From: Massilia sp. UMI-21
GTDB lineage: Bacteria > Pseudomonadota > Gammaproteobacteria > Burkholderiales > Burkholderiaceae_D
DNA length: 64,000 nt
Assembly (NCBI GenBank): GCA_015277795.1
Contig: CP063848.1
Location: 2,666,001 to 2,730,000, forward strand
Direction: 5' to 3'
A program made the translations under genes and the position numbers. A model generated the notes under the pieces. That model saw nothing but the letters and a program-made list of their open reading frames with translations, ran no database searches and had not been told where the DNA came from. Of this stretch, positions 53,919-62,461 are shown piece after piece (position 1 is the stretch's first letter; the number at the start of each line of letters is the position of its first letter).

Positions 53919-56561
53919 GTGCAAATCCTGGAACAACGCTTCCTGCGCGGACCGAACGTCCACGCCGATTCCCCCTGCCTGCTGAGCGTGATCGACTTGC
54001 AGGAGCTGTACGGCATTTCTTCGAAAGACATCCCCGGTTTTAACGACGCCCTGCTCGGCGCCTTGCCTTCGCTGGCAGGCCAACTGCTGCCGCTCGGCCA
54101 GCGCGGCGGTTTCGCCCAGCGCCTGCGCGAGGGTACCTATCTCGGCCGGGTGATCGAGCAGGTCACACTCGACCTGCAGGCCCGGGCCGCGCATGGGGCG
54201 GCGTCGCCGGCGAGCTATGGCCGCACCCGGCCGGTCGCCGGCCGTCCCGGCGTATTCCGTATCGTCTGCGCCTACCAGTCCGAAAAAGTGGTACAGCCGG
54301 CCTTCGAGCTGGCGGTCGACCTGGTCACCGCGCTGGCGCGCGGCGAAGCCTTCGACCTGGCCCCGCGCCTGGAACAGCTGGGCGCGGTCGCCGCGCGCCA
54401 TGCCATCGGCACCAGCACCGCGGCGGTGCTGGCCGCGGCCCACGAACGCGGCATCCCGACCCAGCGCATCACCGAGGACGCCAACCTGTTCCTGCTGGGC
54501 TGGGGCGTGAAGCAGAAGCGCCTGCAGGCCACCACCACCGGCGACACCAGCTTCATCGCGGTCAAGATCGCGGGCGACAAGCAGCTCACCAAGACCCTGC
54601 TGGCGGAAGCCGGGGTGCCGGTTCCCCAAGGCGCGGTCGTGACCACCCTGGATGACGCGCAGCGCGTGGCCGCCCGCATGCAGGGGGCGGTGACGCTCAA
54701 GCCGCTCGACGGCAACCAGGGCAAGGGCGTCACGGTCGACTGCCGCGCGCCGGAGGAGGTGGCGCGCGCCTTCGCGTTCGCGCGCCAGCACGGCCGCCGC
54801 GTGATCGTCGAACGCTTCGTCGAGGGCCGCGACTACCGGGTGCTGGTGGCGGGCGGCAAGGTGGCCGCGGCGTCCTTGCGGCGACCGGCCCATGTGGTGG
54901 GCGACGGCGTCGCCACCGTCCGCGAGCTGGTCGCGCGCGAGAACGACCAGCCGGCGCGCGGCGCCGGCCACAGCAACATCCTCACCAGGATCGCGCTCGA
55001 CGAGCATGCCCTGGACGTGCTGCGCAAGCAGGGCTTCGACTTCGACAGCGTGCTCCCGGTCGGGGTCCCGGCCGAACTGCGCGGGAACGCCAACCTGTCC
55101 ACCGGCGGCACCGCCGAGGACGTGACCGCCTTGCTGCCCGAATCGACCCGCAGGCTGTGCGTGCGGGCGGCGGGCAAGATCGGCCTGGACGTGGCCGGCA
55201 TCGACATCGTCTGCCGCGACATCGCGCTGCCACTCGATGCCCAGGGCGGCGCGATCATCGAGGTCAATGCGGCGCCCGGCATCCGCATGCACGAGCACCC
55301 GAGCAGAGGCGCGCCGGTCGACGCGGGCGACGCCATCGTGCAGGGACTGATGGGCGAGTCGGACGGCCGCATTCCGCTGATCGCGATTACCGGCACCAAC
55401 GGCAAGACCACGACCACGCTGCTGATCGGACACACGGTGCGCATGGCCGGCAAGGTCGCCGGCGTGACCACCACCGAAGGCGTGTTCATCGACGGCAAGC
55501 AGGTCGCCAAGGGCGACTGCACCGGCTACTGGTCGGCGCGCACCGTGCTCGGCTCGCCCGACGTCGAGGTGGCGGTGCTCGAGACGGCACGGGGCGGCAT
55601 CCTCAAGCGCGGCCTGGCATTCGACCGCTGCGAAGTCGGCGTGGTGCTCAACGTCGCGGCCGACCACCTCGGCCTGGACGGTGTCGACACGGTGGAAGAC
55701 CTGGCCCAGGTGAAAGCGGTGGTCGCCAGCGCCGCCGCCAGGGCGCTGGTGCTCAATGCCGAGGACCCGCTGTGCGTGGCCATGGGGCGCCGCGCCAAGC
55801 CGGAAGCGGAGATCGTGTACTTCTCGATGGACCCCGAAAACCCGGTGTTCCTGAGCCACCTGGAAGAAGGCGGGCGCGGCGTCTACCTGCAGGACAATGC
55901 GGTGGTGGTGGCGGACGGCCACCTGCACCAGGAACTGCTGCGGGTCGAGAGCATGCCGGTGGCCTTCGGCGGGCGCGCCCGCTTCAACATCGCCAACAGC
56001 CTGGCCGCCGCGGCGGCCCTGATGGCCACCGGCTTCACCAACATCCAGATCGCCACCGGCCTGTCGACCTTCGTGTCGAACGGCCGCACCAATCCGCTGC
56101 GCACGAACATGTTCGACATTCGCGGCGTGACCGTGATCGTCGACTACGCGCACAATCCGGCGGCCTACAAGGCCATGGCCGAGATGGCGCGCGCCCTGCT
56201 GCCGGCCCAGCTGGTCGGGATCGTCACCGCGCCGGGCGACCGCCGCGACGAAGACCTGCGCGAGGTCGGACGGGTGTGCGGCGAACGCTTCGACGAATTG
56301 GTGGTGTACGAGTCCCAGAGCCGCGGGCGCGAAGTGGGGGAGGCGGTCGACCTGATCCTCGAGGGCGCGCAGGAGGCGGCGGGCATGGGCGACACGCTGC
56401 ACCGGGTGATCGAGGTCGGCGAGGCGATCCGCCACGGGCTGAGCCTGTGCCGTCCGGGCGACGTGCTGGTGTTCGCCTGCGGCTCTTCGCTGCAGGTGTT
56501 CGTCGATGCGTTGCGGGTCGACGATCCGGAAAGTGCCGACCTGGTGGCGGCGCAGGTGTAA
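53919..56561 (+). CDS. cphA: Cyanophycin synthetase 1
   Basis: Polymerises aspartate and arginine into cyanophycin, a nitrogen and carbon reserve, using ATP. The 880-residue protein has the family order: an N domain (about 1-160), an ATP-grasp module (K-P-L-D-G-N-Q-G-K-G-V near 260; E-V-N-A-A-P-G-I-R-M-H near 449) that adds Asp, and a Mur-ligase-like module with P-loop G492-T-N-G-K496-T that adds Arg, plus the E-T-A-R-G-G-I-L-K-R-G and D-H-L-G-L-D-G motifs. All look intact. The start is GTG 53919 with AAGGA eight bases upstream. A second synthetase lies on the opposite strand at 57330. Confidence 0.96.
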   Translation: MQILEQRFLRGPNVHADSPCLLSVIDLQELYGISSKDIPGFNDALLGALPSLAGQLLPLGQRGGFAQRLREGTYLGRVIEQVTLDLQARAAHGAASPASYGRTRPVAGRPGVFRIVCAYQSEKVVQPAFELAVDLVTALARGEAFDLAPRLEQLGAVAARHAIGTSTAAVLAAAHERGIPTQRITEDANLFLLGWGVKQKRLQATTTGDTSFIAVKIAGDKQLTKTLLAEAGVPVPQGAVVTTLDDAQRVAARMQGAVTLKPLDGNQGKGVTVDCRAPEEVARAFAFARQHGRRVIVERFVEGRDYRVLVAGGKVAAASLRRPAHVVGDGVATVRELVARENDQPARGAGHSNILTRIALDEHALDVLRKQGFDFDSVLPVGVPAELRGNANLSTGGTAEDVTALLPESTRRLCVRAAGKIGLDVAGIDIVCRDIALPLDAQGGAIIEVNAAPGIRMHEHPSRGAPVDAGDAIVQGLMGESDGRIPLIAITGTNGKTTTTLLIGHTVRMAGKVAGVTTTEGVFIDGKQVAKGDCTGYWSARTVLGSPDVEVAVLETARGGILKRGLAFDRCEVGVVLNVAADHLGLDGVDTVEDLAQVKAVVASAAARALVLNAEDPLCVAMGRRAKPEAEIVYFSMDPENPVFLSHLEEGGRGVYLQDNAVVVADGHLHQELLRVESMPVAFGGRARFNIANSLAAAAALMATGFTNIQIATGLSTFVSNGRTNPLRTNMFDIRGVTVIVDYAHNPAAYKAMAEMARALLPAQLVGIVTAPGDRRDEDLREVGRVCGERFDELVVYESQSRGREVGEAVDLILEGAQEAAGMGDTLHRVIEVGEAIRHGLSLCRPGDVLVFACGSSLQVFVDALRVDDPESADLVAAQV

Positions 56562-56578
56562 GCCGGGCCGGCGTGATC

Positions 56579-56604
56579 AAGAGCGGCCCGCGGGCCGCTT
56601 TTTT
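56579..56604 (+). terminator. Terminator of cyanophycin synthetase 1
   Basis: AGCGGCCCGCGGGCCGCT palindrome followed by TTTTTT (ends 56604), 17 nt after the stop. Its symmetry and leading AA could also serve the convergent outer-membrane gene. Confidence 0.9.
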
Positions 56605-56614
56605 CGTGGATCGA

Positions 56615-57115
56615 TCAGAACAGGAACTGCAGCGCCAGGGTCCAGACGTTCGGCTTGAGGACATCCGGCTTCTCTTTGGGAAGACGCTCGTACTCGACGC
56701 TGATGGCGGTATTCGGGCTGATCGAATACTGCAGGCCGAAGGCGCCGTAGGCGCCGGTCTTGCTCTTGTTGCCGATGCCGGCGGAAGGCGCCGGGGGCAG
56801 GGACGGGCGACGGGTCTGGGCCACGCCGACCTTGCCGTAGACCGACAGCTTCTCGCTCAAGGGAAGGCTGGGTTTCACGGCAATGTACATGCCATAGCCG
56901 TTCCTGAAGTCCAGGGCGCCGCCTTCGATGGCGAGCTGCGGCCTGAGCTGGAATCCGGCGAAGACCTTGGGGCTGGCCCGGGTGGCGGCGCCGACGTAGT
57001 CGACACCGGAGACGCCCACGCCTGCATAGGCCCGCGGCGCGCTGCGCACCGGTTCGGCGCATGCGGTGCCGGCGGCAACGATGCCGGCCAGGAGTACGGC
57101 GACGACTTTCTGCAT
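56615..57115 (-). CDS. Small outer-membrane beta-barrel protein
   Basis: A 166-residue protein with a signal peptide (1-20, cleavage near A-C-A) and alternating beta strands (Y-A-G-V-G-V-S, V-F-A-G-F-Q-L-R-P, L-S-V-Y-G-K-V-G-V-A, T-A-I-S-V-E-Y-E). It ends ...L-A-L-Q-F-L-F, the C-terminal Phe typical of outer-membrane barrels. It is probably an OmpA/OmpW-like eight-stranded barrel. It sits alone between the two cyanophycin synthetases; no functional link is evident. ATG 57115 has GGAAGG upstream. Confidence 0.8.
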   Translation of the reverse strand: MQKVVAVLLAGIVAAGTACAEPVRSAPRAYAGVGVSGVDYVGAATRASPKVFAGFQLRPQLAIEGGALDFRNGYGMYIAVKPSLPLSEKLSVYGKVGVAQTRRPSLPPAPSAGIGNKSKTGAYGAFGLQYSISPNTAISVEYERLPKEKPDVLKPNVWTLALQFLF

Positions 57116-57282
57116 ACCTTTTCCTTCCGATATTCGAGCCGGTCCGCTGTCGTGAGGAGCGGACCTGGTTACGGATGAGCAAGGTAACAGTAGAGAACTG
57201 ACATGAAAATGCCAAATTGTAACGAAATGCAAAAGATCCGCCGATTCGTCCCCGCCTGCCCGGCTGTTTAAGGAAGGCTTAA

Positions 57283-57311
57283 GCGAAAACGCCCCGATGG
57301 GGCGTTTTCGC
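57283..57311. terminator. Terminator after cyanophycin synthetase 2
   Basis: GCGAAAACGCCCC, loop GAT, GGGGCGTTTTCGC: a long symmetric stem with A4 and T4 inside it. It follows the stop of the minus-strand synthetase by about 19 nt. It would work as a terminator on either strand. Confidence 0.75.
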
Positions 57312-57329
57312 GTCAAGGATGACAGTCGC

Positions 57330-59918
57330 TCAGATCGCTTCCGCTTCGATCTTGCGCGCCAGTTCCGGTTTGTCGGGGCGGATCGCGTCGAGCAGTTCCG
57401 ACAGCGTGCTGCTGCAGCCGAATACCAGCACGTCTCCCGGGCGGCACAGCGACAGGCCGTGGCGGATCGCCTTGTGGGAGGCCGGCACCACGGTGAGCGA
57501 ATCGTCGCCCAGCTTGCCCAGCCTGGCGCCGCGCACCAGCAACGATGCGGTCTCGCCGTCGGGGCGGCCGCGGTTCTCGGTCTCGTACACGACCAGGTCG
57601 TCGAATCCGGCCGCGCAGATCCGGCCGATGTCGATCAGGTCGGCGTCGCGGCGGTCGCCCGGCGCCGCCACCACGCCCACCAGGCGGCCGGCGGTCATGG
57701 CGCGCGCGCTTTCGGCCAGCGCGGCATAGGCGGCGCAGTTGTGGGCGTAGTCGACGATCACGGTCACGCCGTCCACGTCGAACACGTTCGAGCGCATCGG
57801 ATTGTGCTTGGCGTCGGACACGAAGCTGCGCAGGCCGTCGGCGATCTCGGGGTTGCCGAAACCGTGCGCGCTGAGTGCCGCGGCAGCGGCCAGCGCGTTG
57901 GCGATGTTGTAGCGCGCCGCGCCGCCCAGCGAGACCGGCATCTCGCGCGCGTCCAGCAAGGCTTCGTGACGGGCGCCGTTGGCCACCACCAGGGTCTGGT
58001 CCTGCAGGTAGACCGCGCGGCCGCCGTTTTCGAGATGGCGCAGCAGCACGGTGTTTTCCGGATCGAGCGAGAAGTAGATCACTTCCACGCCCTCGCGCAG
58101 GCCCGTGCTCATCGCCACGCAATAGTCGTCTTCGGCGTTGAGCACGACCGCGCGCGAGGCGCGTGCCGCCACCACCGCCTTGACTTTCGCCAGGTCGTCG
58201 AGTGTCTCGACGCCGTCCAGGCCCAGGTGGTCGCTCGAAACGTTCAGCACCACCGACACGTCGACCCGGTCGTAGGCCAGGCCGCGCTTGAGAATGCCGC
58301 CGCGCGCCGTCTCCAGCACCGCGAAGTCGACCTCGGGGCTGGAAAGCACGCTGCGCGCGGAGCGGTAGCCGGTGCAGTCGCCGCGGGTAGCGAGCACGCC
58401 GTCGATGTACACTCCCTCGGTGGTGGTGACCCCGGTATGCAGGCCGGCCAGGCGGGTGGCGTGGGCGATCAGCAGGGAAGTGGTGGTCTTGCCGTTGGTG
58501 CCGGTGATGGCCACGGTCGGGATGCGCCCGTCGCAGTCGCCGAACAGGGCGTCGACGATGGCGGCGCCGGCGTCGACCGGGGTGCCGCGGCTCGGGTACT
58601 GATGCATGCGGATGCCGGGCGCGGCGTTGACTTCGATGATGCCGCCGCCCTGTTCGCGCAGGGGCTTCGAAATATCCTGGCAAACGATGTCGATGCCGGC
58701 GATGTCCAGGCCGATGGTGCGCGCGGCGCGGATGCAGATGTCGCGGGTTTCTTCCGGCAGCAGGTCGGTCACGTCCTCGGCGGTCCCGCCGGTGGACAGG
58801 TTGGCGTTGCCGCGCAGGTCGGCCATGACGCCGCCCGGCAGCACGGTGTCGAAGTCATGGCCCTGCCTGGCAAGGGTTTCCGCGGCCAGCGCATCCATCG
58901 GGATCTTGGTCAGGATGTTGGTATGGCCTTCGCCGCGCGCCGGATTGCGGTTTTCGATCTCGACCAGCTCGCGAATGGTCGACCGGCCGTCGCCGGTCAC
59001 GCAGGGCGGGCGGCGCCAGGAGGCGGCCGCGACCTTGCGGCCGGTCACCAGGACCCGGTAGTCGCGGCCTTCCAGGTGTTCTTCCACGATGATCTTGCGG
59101 CCGTACTTGCGGGCGTGCGCGAAGGCGCGCGCGACTTCGTCGGGCGTCGCGCAGTTGGTGGTCACGCCCTTGCCCTGGTTGCCGTCCAGCGGCTTGACCG
59201 TGACCGGGCCGGACAGGCGGCGGGCAGCGCGCAGCGCGTCCTGCTCGGTGCTCACGGTGGACCCGCCGGGTACCGGGACGCCGGCCACCTCGAGCAGCGC
59301 CTTGGTCAGCTGCTTGTCGCTGGCGATGCCCACCGCGATCGAATTGGTGGCGCCGGTGATGGTCGCCTGCAGGCGCTTCTGGCGGCTGCCCCAGCCGAGC
59401 TGGAACAGGTTGGCGTCATCGGTCAGGCGCAGCGCCGGGATGCCGCGCCGCAGCGCGGCCTGGACCACGGCGTTGGTGCTGGTGCCGATGGCGTAGTCCG
59501 CGACGGTCTCGCGCAGGCCCTCCAGGGCGCCGGCCAGGTCGAAGGCACGCTCGTCGGCGGCTGCGTGGACCAGGTCGAGGGCTACGCGCAAGGCTGCCTC
59601 GGCCACCTGCTCGGTGGCATAGCCGCAGACCACGCGCCGGCTGCGTGGCGCGCCGGCGACCGCCAGGGTGACGCCGAAGTCGCCGGGAGCGCCGGCCAGG
59701 CGCTGCAGTTCCATCACGACCGGTTCGACCGCCTCGACCAGCAGGGCGTCGTCGGCCAGGCGCACGGCCGCGTCGGGCGTCAGTTCCGGCAGCAGGGCGA
59801 ACAGGCGCGCCGCGAAACCTGGCGCCTTGGCGGCGCCGTCATCGATGAGCGCCATCAGGCAGGGGCTGGCAGCGTACAGATTGGGGCCGCGCAACAGGCG
59901 TTTTTCCTTGATTTTCAT
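57330..59918 (-). CDS. cphA: Cyanophycin synthetase 2
   Basis: An 862-residue paralogue of the synthetase at 53919 with the same three modules: N domain, ATP-grasp (K-P-L-D-G-N-Q-G-K-G-V; E-V-N-A-A-P-G-I-R-M-H) and Mur-ligase module with P-loop Lys477 (G-T-N-G-K-T-T-T). No catalytic motif is missing, so unlike the truncated CphA2 of cyanobacteria it looks able to do both additions, or to share work with paralogue 1. Its ATG overlaps the cyanophycinase stop (ATGA), making it the third gene of a coupled operon. Confidence 0.95.
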   Translation of the reverse strand: MKIKEKRLLRGPNLYAASPCLMALIDDGAAKAPGFAARLFALLPELTPDAAVRLADDALLVEAVEPVVMELQRLAGAPGDFGVTLAVAGAPRSRRVVCGYATEQVAEAALRVALDLVHAAADERAFDLAGALEGLRETVADYAIGTSTNAVVQAALRRGIPALRLTDDANLFQLGWGSRQKRLQATITGATNSIAVGIASDKQLTKALLEVAGVPVPGGSTVSTEQDALRAARRLSGPVTVKPLDGNQGKGVTTNCATPDEVARAFAHARKYGRKIIVEEHLEGRDYRVLVTGRKVAAASWRRPPCVTGDGRSTIRELVEIENRNPARGEGHTNILTKIPMDALAAETLARQGHDFDTVLPGGVMADLRGNANLSTGGTAEDVTDLLPEETRDICIRAARTIGLDIAGIDIVCQDISKPLREQGGGIIEVNAAPGIRMHQYPSRGTPVDAGAAIVDALFGDCDGRIPTVAITGTNGKTTTSLLIAHATRLAGLHTGVTTTEGVYIDGVLATRGDCTGYRSARSVLSSPEVDFAVLETARGGILKRGLAYDRVDVSVVLNVSSDHLGLDGVETLDDLAKVKAVVAARASRAVVLNAEDDYCVAMSTGLREGVEVIYFSLDPENTVLLRHLENGGRAVYLQDQTLVVANGARHEALLDAREMPVSLGGAARYNIANALAAAAALSAHGFGNPEIADGLRSFVSDAKHNPMRSNVFDVDGVTVIVDYAHNCAAYAALAESARAMTAGRLVGVVAAPGDRRDADLIDIGRICAAGFDDLVVYETENRGRPDGETASLLVRGARLGKLGDDSLTVVPASHKAIRHGLSLCRPGDVLVFGCSSTLSELLDAIRPDKPELARKIEAEAI

Positions 59919-60787
59919 GAAATGGGGTTCCGTTTCGTTACATTTTCCAAAAAATCGAGCAGCGGGGGCGGCAGGCCCTGGCCGGGTTCGGCGTGCGCGC
60001 CGGGCAGCTGGTAGCTGCTGCCGCCCGGGAGCAGGTGCAGGCGCACGTCGATCAGTTCCGGCGTCATGTGGTCCTTGATGTCGGCCACGTTGGTGATCAT
60101 GGCGCGGCCGTCGACGATGGTGACGGCGCCCTGGCCGAGCACTTCGATGCCGACGCCGATGTCGACCACCAGCGCGGTGTCCTCGTCGATGCCGATGCCT
60201 TGCAGGTAGGGGTTCTGTGCCACCACGGTCAACAGGCGCGACAACCGCTGGCGTTCCGAAAAGTGCTGGTCGATGACCACGCGGTGCAGGAAGCCGAGGC
60301 CGGCGCCCAGGCTCACCGAGCCCTTCTCGGGCAGGGTCTCGGCGCGGCCCTGGGCCAGCATGTGGCCCGACATGGCCGAGGCGCCGGCGCTGGTGCCGCC
60401 GATGGTTGCGCCGCGCACTTTCAGCGCGACGTGCATGGCGGCGTCGAGCGCGCTGCCGCCGATCAGGGCCAGCAGGCGCTTCTGGTCGCCGCCGGTCATG
60501 AAGATGCCGGTGGCGGCGTCGACCTGGCGCACGAATTCCGCGCTGTTGGCGTCCTGGCGGCTGCGGATCAGGAGGTGGCTGCGGCGTTCCACGCCGAGCG
60601 TGCCGAAGGCCTGGTCGTACACCTCCCACATCTGGTCCGCGACCTGGCTGGCGGCCGTGATCACCACGATGTGGGCATCCTTGCCGCCCGCCAGTTCGAC
60701 GAAGCGGGTCAGGATTTCCATGTCGTGCTTGCGGTCCTCGCTGCCGCCGATGATGACGAGGTGGCCGTTGCGTAGTTGTTCGCTCAT
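59915..60787 (-). CDS. cphB: Cyanophycinase
   Basis: A serine exopeptidase (family S51) that cuts cyanophycin to beta-Asp-Arg dipeptides. The 290-residue protein has the nucleophile Ser133 in G-G-T-S-A-G-A-S, the F-M-T-G-G-D-Q motif (about 96-101) and D-Q-H-F-S-E-R-Q-R that mark the family. No signal peptide is seen, so it acts on intracellular granules. It overlaps its neighbours by 4 nt on each side. Confidence 0.95.
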   Translation of the reverse strand: MSEQLRNGHLVIIGGSEDRKHDMEILTRFVELAGGKDAHIVVITAASQVADQMWEVYDQAFGTLGVERRSHLLIRSRQDANSAEFVRQVDAATGIFMTGGDQKRLLALIGGSALDAAMHVALKVRGATIGGTSAGASAMSGHMLAQGRAETLPEKGSVSLGAGLGFLHRVVIDQHFSERQRLSRLLTVVAQNPYLQGIGIDEDTALVVDIGVGIEVLGQGAVTIVDGRAMITNVADIKDHMTPELIDVRLHLLPGGSSYQLPGAHAEPGQGLPPPLLDFLENVTKRNPIS

Positions 60788-61695
60788 CGCTGGGTCATTT
60801 TCGTGTAGGGCATGCCCTGGTTGGAACAGGCGGCGGATTCGTGCCGGGTGACGCCGATCAGGCCCACGCCCACGCCCTCGTCGAACAGACCGATGCCGCG
60901 CCGCAGCGCGTCCTCGAGCGCCATGCCTTGCTCGATCCAGCCGTACACGGTGCGCGCCAGCAGGTGACGCACGATGTGCTCGCCGATGCCGCTGGCGGCG
61001 ATCGCGCCCAGCGCGCCGGCGTAGAAGCCGCTGCCGATGATCGGGCTGTCGCCCACGCGTCCCAGCAGGGACGGCGCCGAGCCGCCGGTGGAGCAGGCCA
61101 CCGCGAAGTGGCCGTCGGCGCCGCGCACCACTGCGCCGACGGTGTCGCAGGCGCTCGACTTGGGCAGCCGCAGGGGAGTCTTGTAGTTCCAGAAGCGATC
61201 GAACAGGCGGTTGTCGATGCCCGGCATGACCGGCACCGAACCCGCCAGTTCCCCCATCAGGGTGCGGTGTTCGGCGCGCTGGCGCTCCGACACCGGCGCG
61301 GCGCCGGGCATCCCGATCGAACGGGCGAAGCGCTGCGCGCCTTCGCCGGCCAGCATCACATGCGGGGTATCGGCGACCGCGCGCGCCAGCTTGACCGGGC
61401 TCCTGACGTCGCGTACGCAGGCCACCGCGCCGAGGCGCCCGCGGGTGTCCATGATCGAAGCATCCATCTCGATGGTTTCGCCGTCCAGTCCGAGCGTGGC
61501 GCCGGCGCCGGCGTTGAAGCGGCCGTCGTCCTCGAGCGTGGTGACCGCGATGATGGCGGCGTCGAGGGCGTCGCCGTTGGCTTCCAGCTGCGCCAGCGCG
61601 CGCCGGGCTGCCAGCACGCAGCCGTCCTCGTTGGCCGTCGGCGCGCCGACGCCGCCGTGCACCACGACGGCGCCGGCTTGGGGGGTAATGCTCAT
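60784..61695 (-). CDS. iaaA: Isoaspartyl peptidase / L-asparaginase (Ntn-hydrolase)
   Basis: Splits beta-aspartyl dipeptides such as beta-Asp-Arg from cyanophycin. The 303-residue precursor should self-cleave between Asp184 and Thr185 in S-A-C-D-T-V-G-A-V; Thr185 then is the N-terminal nucleophile. G-R-F-N-A-G-A-G-A and M-D-A-S-I-M-D lie in the alpha part, and G-D-S-P-I-I-G-S-G in the beta part. It is first in the cphB-cphA2 operon, completing polymer breakdown to free Asp and Arg. Start ATG 61695. Confidence 0.93.
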   Translation of the reverse strand: MSITPQAGAVVVHGGVGAPTANEDGCVLAARRALAQLEANGDALDAAIIAVTTLEDDGRFNAGAGATLGLDGETIEMDASIMDTRGRLGAVACVRDVRSPVKLARAVADTPHVMLAGEGAQRFARSIGMPGAAPVSERQRAEHRTLMGELAGSVPVMPGIDNRLFDRFWNYKTPLRLPKSSACDTVGAVVRGADGHFAVACSTGGSAPSLLGRVGDSPIIGSGFYAGALGAIAASGIGEHIVRHLLARTVYGWIEQGMALEDALRRGIGLFDEGVGVGLIGVTRHESAACSNQGMPYTKMTQR

Positions 61696-61841
61696 GTAAT
61701 CGGTAATCCTGTTTATTGTTATAGGCAGCGTTGTACGTTGCAATCCGGCTGCATTCGTTGTCACGCAATTAACTGCAGCATTATCCACATTGGCGGCGCG
61801 CGCCACATCGGTACAATTGCCGTGCTTGTGTAAGAACTTGC

Positions 61842-62333
61842 TTACAGGGGATGCCGGGCGGCGGGATAGAGGAGGGAGGCGCCGCGCAGGGCGGCGCGCA
61901 GGGCACGCACCAGTTCGAGACGCGCGCAGGGTGTCAGATAGCGCCCGATCTCGACCCGCTCGCCGCGCGCCTCGATCAGGACCAGGGTGCGCATGCCGGC
62001 GTCCGCGAGGCTGACCCGGGCATGGCCTGGATCGAGCCGGAACTGGGTGCGGCGCGCGCCGTCCGCGCGCTCGACCAGCAGGCAGCCGTCGCCGAGCCGG
62101 ATTCGTTCGTGGTCGAGCGCGTGCCGGCTGTAGTGGAGCAGGGCGGCGCCCACCGCCGAGGTTTCGACGAGGGCAAAGGCGAGCACCATCCAGGCGCCGC
62201 GCAGGGTGAACACCAGCGCGATGGCGAGCGTGGCCGTGCTCAGCAGCGCATAGACGAGCAGTGCCTGGCGTGGCGTCAGCGAGCAGTTACGCTTCATCAG
62301 CCAGTCGAACGGCGGGGTGTCCGTGGTCGCCAT
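61842..62333 (-). CDS. DUF2244 membrane protein
   Basis: A 163-residue protein with two adjacent transmembrane helices (about 22-40 and 45-66) after a short polar N-terminus, then a soluble beta-rich domain ending in a conserved helix (L-E-L-V-R-A-L-R-A-A-L). This is the DUF2244 layout. In many proteobacteria it lies near cytochrome c oxidase genes; none are here. Its stop lies inside a TGTAAG-CTTACA palindrome (61829-61846) before the cyanophycin operon. Function unknown. Confidence 0.82.
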   Translation of the reverse strand: MATTDTPPFDWLMKRNCSLTPRQALLVYALLSTATLAIALVFTLRGAWMVLAFALVETSAVGAALLHYSRHALDHERIRLGDGCLLVERADGARRTQFRLDPGHARVSLADAGMRTLVLIEARGERVEIGRYLTPCARLELVRALRAALRGASLLYPAARHPL

Positions 62334-62461
62334 CGTATCCCGAGGTGCTGTCAATACCAATGTGTAGCAGTTTGCCACACGTCGGAAAAAGGCATCGCCC
62401 GCATGTTTCATGCCGTCCGTAATCTGTTACCATACCGCCCCCTCCCATTGATAAGCTCCCT

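Noticed and set aside
57330..60629. A 1,099-codon frame for cyanophycin synthetase 2
   Set aside because: The first part overlaps cyanophycinase in another frame. The family start M-K-I-K-E-K-R-L-L-R-G-P-N at 59918, overlapping the cyanophycinase stop, is clearly right.
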